This document shows, one piece after another, positions 27,823-34,958 of a DNA stretch of 64,000 nt. Within the stretch, counting starts at the first letter, position 1. Each line of letters begins with the position of its first letter. Under the pieces are notes generated by a model. The model was not told the DNA's origin. It saw only the letters and a program-made list of their open reading frames with translations, and did no database searches. Where the stretch lies: NCBI RefSeq assembly GCF_017874735.1, contig NZ_JAGGLV010000001.1, positions 310,001-374,000 on the forward strand, written 5' to 3'. Both the position numbers and the translations under genes were made by a program. This stretch comes from Paenibacillus silagei. Its GTDB lineage: Bacteria; Bacillota; Bacilli; Paenibacillales; Paenibacillaceae.

Positions 27823-27916
27823 AGAAACGGCTTCGCCGTCCTTTCAAAGGACGGTACCGTTTCAGCGAGAAATAGAAGGATAATTTATAGCGTGAAACAA
27901 AAATTCTTATATTTGA
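27823..27916 (+). repeat. Dispersed hairpin element, copy A
   Basis: CCGTCCTTT (27836-27844) and AAAGGACGG (27846-27854) form a 9-bp stem nested within outer arms GAAACGG (27824-27830) and CCGTTTC (27857-27863). An alternative ACGGC/GCCGT stem-loop (27827-27839) would compete. A conserved GAGAAATAGAAGGATAATTT tail follows. A second full copy lies inverted at 31619-31714. The interval 27758-28120 has no other feature. Confidence 0.7.
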
Positions 27917-28120
27917 ATAAATGGCACCCGCCGGGTATATCCGCCTGCTCTTTTGGTGATACCAGCTTCCATAGCCCCTTTTCTCCAGTTCTTTCCTGTC
28001 CCTGCACTGATTTCCGTCATTCCTGTTCTCCTGTTGTTTGCATAGGCGGGTTTTCAGTTTAATAAGAGTTAGCCGATCCGTTCGGCAGAATTCAGGTTCA
28101 TGCGACATGGAGGGGGTTCT

Positions 28121-28966
28121 ATGATCAAGATCGGGCTGACCGGCTTCGGAGACCATGAGGAGCTGTACGGCAAAATCAAACCTGCCGACCGCCTGCCCGC
28201 CTACAGCGCCCATTTTCCCATTGTGGAAATTGACAGCTCCTTCTACGCGGTTCAGCCGGTCCGAAATTACGAGAAATGGGTCAACCAGACGCCGGAGGCG
28301 TTCCAGTTCATTGTGAAGGCTTATCAGGGAATGACCGGACATCTGCGGGGGAAAAAGAATTACTACGATACGCCGGAGGAGATGTACCGGGCCTTCCATA
28401 CCTCTATCGCTCCTGTCCGCTCAGCGGGGAAGCTGGCGATGGCGCTGTTTCAATTTCCGCCCTGGTTCGACTGCACCAAGGACAATGTGGATTTCCTGCG
28501 CGAAGCGAAGGAGCGGCTGCTGGATGTGCCCGCTGCCATCGAATTCCGTAATGATTCCTGGTACAGCCCTGAGATGCGTGAGCGGACCCTCCGGTTCCTG
28601 GAGCAGGAAGGCTGGATTCATACGATAGCCGACGAGCCGCAGGCAGGTTCCGGCTCCATCCCGATTGTCCCTGTCGCCACCCGGCCGGACCTCACCTACG
28701 TACGGCTGCACGGGCGCAACACTACAGGCTGGAATCAGAGCAGCCACCCGGACTGGCGTAAGCTTCGCTATCTGTACCGTTACAGCACCGAAGAGTTAAC
28801 GCAGTGGCGGGACCGGCTGCTGGAGCTTGAACAGACCTGTAAGAATATTTACGTGGTATTTAATAATAATTCTGCCGGGGATGCCACTCCTAATGCCCAA
28901 GAGCTGCAATCGCTGCTTGGGATCGACGGCGGACTGGCCCCGCGCCAACTGGACTTATTCAACTGA
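28121..28966 (+). CDS. DUF72 family protein
   Basis: This 281-residue protein has the DUF72 TIM-barrel-like pattern: IKIGLTGFGDHEELY, VEIDSSFYAVQPVRNYEKWVNQTPEAFQFIVKA, MALFQFPPWF, AIEFRNDSW, TYVRLHGRN and the closing IYVVFNNNSAGDATPNA. The domain resembles sugar-phosphate isomerase barrels but its reaction is not established. ATG 28121 follows GGAGGGGG; an in-frame start at 28100 overlaps nothing useful. It is followed 95 bases later by the amylase gene, possibly on one transcript. Confidence 0.9.
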   Translation: MIKIGLTGFGDHEELYGKIKPADRLPAYSAHFPIVEIDSSFYAVQPVRNYEKWVNQTPEAFQFIVKAYQGMTGHLRGKKNYYDTPEEMYRAFHTSIAPVRSAGKLAMALFQFPPWFDCTKDNVDFLREAKERLLDVPAAIEFRNDSWYSPEMRERTLRFLEQEGWIHTIADEPQAGSGSIPIVPVATRPDLTYVRLHGRNTTGWNQSSHPDWRKLRYLYRYSTEELTQWRDRLLELEQTCKNIYVVFNNNSAGDATPNAQELQSLLGIDGGLAPRQLDLFN

Positions 28967-29060
28967 TGTACAGAGGTCTACATAAATCTCTTCTACTCCC
29001 TGCTGAAGCATTTGATCACCGTCCCATTCGTCTTATATTTGTAGAGGAGGCCAAAGAATT

Positions 29061-30545
29061 ATGAAGAGAAATCATACTATGATGCAATTTTTTGAATGGC
29101 ATGTCGCGGCGGACGGAGAACACTGGAAACGCCTTGCCCAGATGGCCCCGGAACTGAAGGCGGCGGGCATTGATTCGGTATGGGTTCCCCCTGTTACCAA
29201 GGCCGTCTCGCCCGAAGATACCGGTTATGGAGTCTACGATCTGTATGACCTCGGTGAATTCGATCAAAAGGGTGATGTGCGCACGAAGTATGGAACCAAG
29301 CAGGAGTTAATCGACGCGATTGCCGAGTGCCTGAAGAACGGCATTGCGGTCTACGTGGATCTGGTCATGAATCATAAAGCCGGAGCGGATGAGACCGAGG
29401 TCTTCGAGGTTATTGAGGTGGACCCGAACGACCGCAACAAGGATATCTCCGAGCCGTTCGAGATTGAAGGCTGGACCAAATTCGATTTCCCGGGACGCGG
29501 CGAGGAATACTCCAGCTTCAAGTGGAATCACACCCACTTCAACGGAACCGATTTCGATGCCAAGGAAGGCCGCAACGGCGTATTCCGGATTGACGGCACG
29601 AATAAAGGCTGGAATGAGAATGTGGATACTGAATTCGGCAACTATGACTATCTGATGTTCGCCAACATTGATTACCTCAATGAAGATGTGAAGCAGGAGA
29701 TGCTGAACTGGGGCAAGTGGCTGGTCGATACGCTGCAATGCAGCGGATACCGGCTGGATGCGATCAAGCATATCAACCACGAGTTCATCAAGGAATTCGC
29801 CATGGAGATGAAAAAGAAGCGCGGCGAGGACTTCTACATCGTCGGTGAATTCTGGAACTCCAATCTGGAGGCCTGCCGCGAATTCCTGAACACTGTCGAT
29901 TACCAGATCGATCTGTTCGATGTCTCTCTCCATTACAAGCTGTACTCCGCCGCATTGGCAGGCCGGGATTTCGACCTGACGCATATCTTCGATGATACGC
30001 TCGTACAGACGCACCCCGCGAATGCCGTCACCTTCGTCGACAATCACGATTCCCAGCCTCATGAGGCCCTGGAATCCTGGGTGGGCGACTGGTTCAAGCA
30101 AAGCGCCTACGCCCTGATTCTGCTGCGGCGCGACGGATATCCCGTTGTCTTCTACGGGGATTATTACGGCATCGGCGGCCCTGCGCCGATGGAAGGCAAG
30201 AAGGACGCCATCGATCCTCTGCTCTGTGCCCGCTACACTAAAGCTTACGGTGATCAGGACGATTACTTCGACCATCCGAACACTATCGGCTGGGTCCGGC
30301 GCGGCGTTCAGGAGATCGAAGGCTCCGGCTGCGCTGTAGTCATCTCCAACGGAGACAACGGAGAGAAGCGGATGTTCGTGGGCGAAGCGCGCAGCGGAGA
30401 GGTATGGGAGGACTTCACCCATAACCGCGGGGAGTCCGTCACCATCGGCGAAGACGGCTGGGCCGTTTTCCCGGTGAACGGCGGCAGCGTCTCCGTCTGG
30501 GCACTGCCCGAGCCGAAGCCAGCCGATGCCTGCGCGGAGGAGTGA
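29061..30545 (+). CDS. amyS: Cytoplasmic alpha-amylase (GH13, AmyS type)
   Basis: The 494-residue GH13 enzyme has the conserved regions VDLVMNHKAG, YRLDAIKHI with nucleophile Asp233, IVGEFW with acid/base Glu263 and FVDNHD with Asp330. This matches liquefying amylases of Bacillus in length and motif spacing. No signal peptide is present; it begins directly with MKRNHTMMQFFEWH. It should therefore act on internal glycogen or imported maltodextrins. A hairpin terminator follows at 30562. Confidence 0.93.
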   Translation: MKRNHTMMQFFEWHVAADGEHWKRLAQMAPELKAAGIDSVWVPPVTKAVSPEDTGYGVYDLYDLGEFDQKGDVRTKYGTKQELIDAIAECLKNGIAVYVDLVMNHKAGADETEVFEVIEVDPNDRNKDISEPFEIEGWTKFDFPGRGEEYSSFKWNHTHFNGTDFDAKEGRNGVFRIDGTNKGWNENVDTEFGNYDYLMFANIDYLNEDVKQEMLNWGKWLVDTLQCSGYRLDAIKHINHEFIKEFAMEMKKKRGEDFYIVGEFWNSNLEACREFLNTVDYQIDLFDVSLHYKLYSAALAGRDFDLTHIFDDTLVQTHPANAVTFVDNHDSQPHEALESWVGDWFKQSAYALILLRRDGYPVVFYGDYYGIGGPAPMEGKKDAIDPLLCARYTKAYGDQDDYFDHPNTIGWVRRGVQEIEGSGCAVVISNGDNGEKRMFVGEARSGEVWEDFTHNRGESVTIGEDGWAVFPVNGGSVSVWALPEPKPADACAEE

Positions 30546-30561
30546 GCTTGTAGACACAAAG

Positions 30562-30599
30562 AATGCTGTCCCTGTTGATTACGGGGGCGGCATTTTTTA
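30562..30599 (+). terminator. Intrinsic terminator after the amylase gene
   Basis: AATGCTGTCCC (30562-30572) pairs with GGGGCGGCATT-type sequence ending at 30594, with two G-T wobbles, and is followed by a T-run. Confidence 0.75.
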
Positions 30600-30686
30600 A
30601 TAGGTGAGAAGTGACGCTTGTAGTGGAATCAAGGGTATCTGTCCACCTTATTTCATTCGCAGGCTCAGAGCAACTAACCTCCCATT

Positions 30687-30829
30687 TTATCCACATATTA
30701 TTCACAAAAGAAATATATTACTCTATTTACACGCAAACAAGTTACTCATTGGCTCATTTGACACTCATCCGGCCAAACTCAGCGCCACCACTGGGATTTT
30801 TCCACAATGTTATCCACATTTTATCCACA
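30687..30829 (+). promoter_or_regulatory. DnaA-box cluster: two close pairs of TTATNCACA
   Basis: Four matches to the DnaA-box consensus lie on one strand: TTATCCACA at 30687-30695, TTATTCACA at 30698-30706, TTATCCACA at 30810-30818 and TTATCCACA at 30821-30829. Within each pair the starts are 11 bp apart. A near match (TTTTCCACA) precedes the second pair. The gene-free, AT-rich interval 30600-30984 has no dnaA, dnaN or gyr nearby, so this is not an obvious oriC. Confidence 0.7.
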
Positions 30830-30984
30830 GTACGTTCAACATCTGACGGATGCCTATAGAATTACTATTGTGAACAACGCGAAATAGGCGAATCCACGCC
30901 ACAGGGGCTATGAATTCACCTATTTTTGCTGAGCAAGACACGGCTTGCAGTTAGCATTTGCACTTATTGGTCAGCAGCTTGCGG

Positions 30985-31593
30985 TTAAGGAGTTGTGGTT
31001 GTGTTGTCCCCGTCAGCCCAGACGCCTGTGTCATGGTTCAGAATACGTTCGATCGGATATACCTTCCATACCGCCGTTACTACAGCCGAACACAAGACTG
31101 CTTTGAGCAGGTCCCCCGGAAGAAACGGCCACATGCCTGCCGTCAGTGCCTTGGCGAGTGAATCCATGCCTGTGGAATAGGCCAGCCACCCTACACCGCC
31201 CGGATAAACTAACAGTGCCCCGAAGATAAAGTTAGCGGCCAGCAGCTTCACGAAGGTGTATTCGTCCTGCTTAATGCGTTCAGCGAAAAAGCCGATCAGC
31301 CAGGCCACGAACGGCCAGGAGAAAATATATCCTGCGGTAGGGCCAACCAGGACCGCCAATCCTCCGCTTCCGCCCATCACCTGGAATCCGGCAGCGGCGA
31401 GTCCGATCACGATCAGTACAGCAAGCGCCCCGTAACGGGCCCCAAGGATTGAACCAGCCAGCATTACCGCGAGGGTCTGCATGGTAATGGGTACCGTGGA
31501 GAAGGGCAGCGAGATTTTCAAATAACTCAGAGCTATCATGACGGCGGCGAATAAGGCACTGAATATCAGGCCGCGGGTGGTCCATTTCTTCAT
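30985..31593 (-). CDS. bioY: Biotin transporter substrate-binding subunit BioY
   Basis: This 202-residue S-component has six hydrophobic segments and the BioY signatures FSTVPITMQTLAVMLAG and LGARYGALAVLIVIGLAA, plus GPTAGYIFSWPFVAWLIG. It binds biotin in the membrane and docks on an ECF module. The divergent genes on the other strand encode exactly such a module (EcfA1 and an EcfA2-EcfT fusion). The ATG at 31593 begins the BioY-like sequence; an upstream in-frame extension to 31899 runs through the hairpin element and is rejected. Confidence 0.93.
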   Translation of the reverse strand: MKKWTTRGLIFSALFAAVMIALSYLKISLPFSTVPITMQTLAVMLAGSILGARYGALAVLIVIGLAAAGFQVMGGSGGLAVLVGPTAGYIFSWPFVAWLIGFFAERIKQDEYTFVKLLAANFIFGALLVYPGGVGWLAYSTGMDSLAKALTAGMWPFLPGDLLKAVLCSAVVTAVWKVYPIERILNHDTGVWADGDNTTTTP

Positions 31594-31618
31594 GGCCGAG
31601 AGGTTCCCCCTTTTTTTT

Positions 31619-31714
31619 AAAATATAAGAATTTATATGTTTCACGCTACAAATTATCCTTCTATTTCTCATCGAAACGGTACCATCCTTTAAAAAGATGG
31701 CAAAGCCGTTTCCA
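31619..31714 (-). repeat. Dispersed hairpin element, copy B, in the bioY leader
   Basis: Read on the minus strand this copy matches copy A over its whole length. The inner stem is CCATCTTTT/AAAGGATGG, where one G-C pair of copy A has become A-T by changes on both arms. It lies 25 bases upstream of the bioY start codon, in the likely 5' leader. Confidence 0.7.
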
Positions 31715-31812
31715 CTTGGGATCACTATAACATCACCCTCCAGATACATCAATTCTGAAATCTTTGTTATAATGGGTAGCAATTGTTGACTAGAGCTGGA
31801 CGGAAAGCAGGC

Positions 31813-32631
31813 ATGAGGATGATCAGGGCGCATAATATAAGCTTGTCCGGGCGGGAGGGGCAGCATCGCCGAACGGTACTGCAAGGGATTAACATTCATA
31901 TAGAGCCTGGGGAATGGGTAGCGCTGACAGGGGCCAACGGCTGCGGCAAAACCTCGCTAATCCGCTCCTTCAACGGACTGAACACCCCCTCCGGCGGCAG
32001 TCTGTCCGTGGCCGGACTGGATCTGCGCCTGCCGGAGAACCGTATGGCTGTTAAGCAGCACGTGCAGCTTGTGTTTCAGAATCCCGAAGCACAGACGGTT
32101 GGCTCCACCCCGTTCGAGGATATCGCCTTCGGGCTGGAGAACCGGGGACTGGAACGGGAGCGGATGATTGCACGAATCCATGAGATTCTACAGCAGGTAG
32201 GACTAAGCCATAAAGCGGAGGCAGAGGCATCTACACTATCCGGCGGAGAGCGCCAGCGTCTGGCGGTAGGCTGCTGCCTGGCACTGGAAGCTAAGATGAT
32301 TATTTTCGATGAGGCTACCTCGATGCTGGACCCTGAGGGAAGATCGGATATTCTGGAGCTGGCCCAGGGGCTATGGCAGGCAGGGACTACCATCCTCTGG
32401 GTCACGCAGCGGATGGAGGAGCTGGCCGCAAGCCCGCGCATTGCGGTGCTGGGCAAGGGGCAATTGCTCTATGACGGCAGCCCGCGCAGCCTGTTCTATA
32501 CCTCGGAGCTGCCGGAGAACCTCGGCTGGCTTCCTTCTCCGGCCGTCCGGGTCGGGAAGCTGCTGCAGAAGCAGGGCTGGCCGCTTCACCTGCTGCCGCT
32601 GACCGGACAGGATCTGGAGGAGCTGCTATGA
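31813..32631 (+). CDS. ecfA1: Energy-coupling factor transporter ATPase EcfA1
   Basis: The 272-residue ATPase has Walker A GANGCGKTSL, the ECF-typical Q-loop VFQNPEAQTVGSTPFEDIAFGLEN, signature LSGGERQRLA and Walker B IIFDEATSMLDPEG. It would power biotin uptake with the divergently encoded BioY. ATG 31813 is chosen over further upstream starts because the protein sequence becomes family-like there; the ribosome binding site is weak. Its stop overlaps the start of the next gene (ATGA). Confidence 0.9.
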   Translation: MRMIRAHNISLSGREGQHRRTVLQGINIHIEPGEWVALTGANGCGKTSLIRSFNGLNTPSGGSLSVAGLDLRLPENRMAVKQHVQLVFQNPEAQTVGSTPFEDIAFGLENRGLERERMIARIHEILQQVGLSHKAEAEASTLSGGERQRLAVGCCLALEAKMIIFDEATSMLDPEGRSDILELAQGLWQAGTTILWVTQRMEELAASPRIAVLGKGQLLYDGSPRSLFYTSELPENLGWLPSPAVRVGKLLQKQGWPLHLLPLTGQDLEELL

Positions 32632-34421
32632 GAATTCGTACGGAGCATCTTTTTTTCTGCTATGAAGGCGGCAGGCCAGCGGTTCAGGATATCTCTCTGG
32701 ATATCCCTACAGGTACACTGACCGTCCTCTGCGGGGTGAACGGGAGCGGCAAGTCTACGCTGCTCCGTCTGCTCGCGGACCTTGCACAGCCCTCCTCCGG
32801 GCAGATACTTTACGATCACGGGAAGAAGACGGACTACAAGACTGCCGAAGCTGTGTCCATGGTATTCCAGCAGCCGGAGACCCAGCTGTTCGCGGGTACG
32901 GTACATAAGGATATCGAATACGGCCTGATGGAGCGCGGGGTGTCCAAGGAGAAGCGGACGGAGATCATCGCAGGCGCCCTGGCGAAGACCGGGCTGGCTT
33001 ACGATGAATTCGCCGGGCGCTCTCCCTTTCTGCTTAGCGGGGGCGAGAAGCGGCGCGTATGTATTGCGGGTGCCCTGGCCGTACAGCCCGGGCTTCTGAT
33101 TCTGGATGAGCCGACCGCAGGGCTGGACCCTCAGGCAGCGCAAGCACTGCTCGAAATGGTACAGCAGCTGCGCAGTAGCGGCCTGACCCTGATCATCGGC
33201 ACCCATGATCTGGACAGCTTCCTGCCGGTTGCCGACAAGGTCATCGTGATGAAGCAGGGTGCTATCCATTATAACGGCCCTGCTCCGGCATTGACTGCCG
33301 ATCCCGGCCTGCTGGCAGACGCCGGACTCACGCCCCCCGTCTATGCTTCTATGGGACGCAGAGCGGTGCAGCATGGCCTGCTGGAAGCAGTCCCGGACAA
33401 TCTGGAGGAGCTGCTGATAGGGCTGGAAAAGCACCCGCTGCCTATGCCGCAGACGGACAGGTGGCCGGCAGGCACTGGCGCCTCTGCCCGCAGCAGCGCC
33501 ATGTCACCCGGCAACCAGAATACCAAAACCAGCGAACAACACAGTGCGGAATACAGCTTAAAAGGCACCTGGAAGCGAGATCATTCTCCTCGATCCTCCA
33601 GAACAGAGCGGGTTCAGACGATAATCAGGCCTGGCAATCCAAGACTAGAACAGAACACCCCGCGCAGGCCCGGCTGGCAAGGACTTGATCCCCGGGCCAA
33701 ATGGCTGGGGATGATTCTCGGCTCGCTGGTCCTGTTAGGGATGAACACTCTGCTCCCGCTGCTGCTTACCGCCGGTCTGCTGGCCGGGCTCGCGGCTTCG
33801 GCCCGCATCTCCTGGCGCCGGGCCTTCCGCTTCTTCCGCCCGTTCCTGCTGATGTTCCTGTTCCTCTGGCTCCTGTCCGGGCTTAGCTGGAGCTCTCCCG
33901 ACTTCGCACTCGGGCCGCTCAGCTTAAGCTATGCAGGACTCGTGCGCGGGGGAATTAACGTGCTGCGCTTCCTGCTGTTAATTGCCCTGGGCTTCCTGTT
34001 CACCGAGACGACCACCGGCGCCCCCTTGCGCGAGGGTCTGGAATGGGGCATCGCTCCGCTGCGGACCCTAGGCATCCGCACCCGTAACTGGTCGCTTGCC
34101 GTATCCGTGACCCTGCAGTTCGTGCCGTGGATTCTCGGCAAGCTGGCCCAGCTGCAGCTTGCGCTGGGCTCACGCGGAAGGCGCGCCCGCGGGGTGGCCC
34201 GCTGGTCCCCGAGGCAGATCGCCCTAATCATCGTGCCTCTGCTGATTCTTGTCCTGGGCATGGGCGACGAGCTGGCGACAGCCGTAGAATCACGGGGGTA
34301 TGATCCCGCCAAGCAGCGGACCCCGGTCTATCAGCTCCGCTGGAGCAGGCGTGATACACTGGCAGCGCTAGGTATCCTGGCAGTTGCAGCTATGCTGTGG
34401 TGGGTAGCGCGTATCAGCTGA
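32628..34421 (+). CDS. Fused ECF transporter ATPase-permease (EcfA2-EcfT)
   Basis: The 597-residue protein joins an ATPase (residues 1-270: GVNGSGKSTL, VFQQPETQLFAGTVHKDIEYGL, LSGGEKRRV, LILDEPTAGLDP) through a polar, probably disordered linker (about 270-345) to an EcfT transmembrane domain (about 350-597) that opens with LDPRAKWLGM. EcfT-type Arg motifs GSRGRRARG and ESRGYDP, which contact the ATPases, are present. In most Firmicutes EcfA2 and EcfT are separate genes. No frameshift is needed to explain it: the frame is continuous. Heterodimerisation with EcfA1 is expected. Confidence 0.88.
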   Translation: MRIRTEHLFFCYEGGRPAVQDISLDIPTGTLTVLCGVNGSGKSTLLRLLADLAQPSSGQILYDHGKKTDYKTAEAVSMVFQQPETQLFAGTVHKDIEYGLMERGVSKEKRTEIIAGALAKTGLAYDEFAGRSPFLLSGGEKRRVCIAGALAVQPGLLILDEPTAGLDPQAAQALLEMVQQLRSSGLTLIIGTHDLDSFLPVADKVIVMKQGAIHYNGPAPALTADPGLLADAGLTPPVYASMGRRAVQHGLLEAVPDNLEELLIGLEKHPLPMPQTDRWPAGTGASARSSAMSPGNQNTKTSEQHSAEYSLKGTWKRDHSPRSSRTERVQTIIRPGNPRLEQNTPRRPGWQGLDPRAKWLGMILGSLVLLGMNTLLPLLLTAGLLAGLAASARISWRRAFRFFRPFLLMFLFLWLLSGLSWSSPDFALGPLSLSYAGLVRGGINVLRFLLLIALGFLFTETTTGAPLREGLEWGIAPLRTLGIRTRNWSLAVSVTLQFVPWILGKLAQLQLALGSRGRRARGVARWSPRQIALIIVPLLILVLGMGDELATAVESRGYDPAKQRTPVYQLRWSRRDTLAALGILAVAAMLWWVARIS

Positions 34422-34545
34422 GCGGGTACGGGACGATTCAGCGAACAAAATCACCATAGCGGATGGATGTGTAAGAACTTATACGGCTGCGCAGCAAATA
34501 CAGTTAACCCCTTCTTACCTATCCGCTACTTGTGGGCATCCGGCG

Positions 34546-34575
34546 AAATCAGGGGCACTAGTGCCCCTGATTTTT
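34546..34575. terminator. Palindromic terminator after the ecf operon
   Basis: AAATCAGGGGCAC (34546-34558) and GTGCCCCTGATTT (34561-34573) are perfect complements with a two-base centre, followed by T-residues on the + strand. Confidence 0.7.
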
Positions 34576-34614
34576 GCTCCATTGGCCTTAATTCGTTTTA
34601 CTCTCCTTCGCGTC

Positions 34615-34926
34615 AGCACATTGTATGCTGTTTTTGGCATACATTTGGCCCGTGCGTCTGCGTACCAGCACATTGTATGCTGTTTTTGGCATACATTCGG
34701 CCCGTTTGCCTGCGCGACAGCACATTGTATGCTGTTTTTGACATACATTTGGCCCGTTTGCCTGCGCGGCAGCACATTGTATGCTGTTTTTGACATACAT
34801 TCGGCCCGTGCGCCTGCATGCAAGCACATTGTATGCTGTTTTTGGCATACATTTGGCCCGTGCGTCTGCATGCAAGCACTTTGTATGCTGTTTTTGACAT
34901 ACATTCGGCCCGCGACCCTCGAGTCA
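34615..34926. repeat. Tandem array of six 52-bp units
   Basis: Units start at 34615, 34667, 34719, 34771, 34823 and 34875, with an exact 52-bp period. Each has a conserved core AGCACATTGTATGCTG, a T-run, G(G/A)CATACATT(T/C)GGCCCG, then a variable stretch of about 14 bp. The core folds as TGTATGC/GCATACA. The spacer is not unique enough, and the palindrome not repeat-terminal, for CRISPR. The interval 34422-34958 holds only this array and a terminator. Confidence 0.92.
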
Positions 34927-34958
34927 GCCCATGTCGCATACCTTCCAGCGTGAAGGTC

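Noticed and set aside
30687..30829. Chromosomal origin oriC
   Set aside because: Four DnaA boxes are present, but no dnaA, dnaN, recF or gyr genes lie nearby; neighbours are amyS and bioY.
31594..31899. N-terminal extension of BioY
   Set aside because: The extra 102 codons run through the dispersed hairpin element and do not resemble BioY, which begins at the ATG 31593.
34615..34926. CRISPR array
   Set aside because: The conserved part is longer than the variable part, the variable parts are only about 14 bp and resemble each other, and there are no cas genes.
34515..34953. Open frames on both strands across the 52-bp array
   Set aside because: They are by-products of the repeat: the period is not a multiple of three, so the same unit is read in three frames in turn. 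No ribosome binding site or family match.
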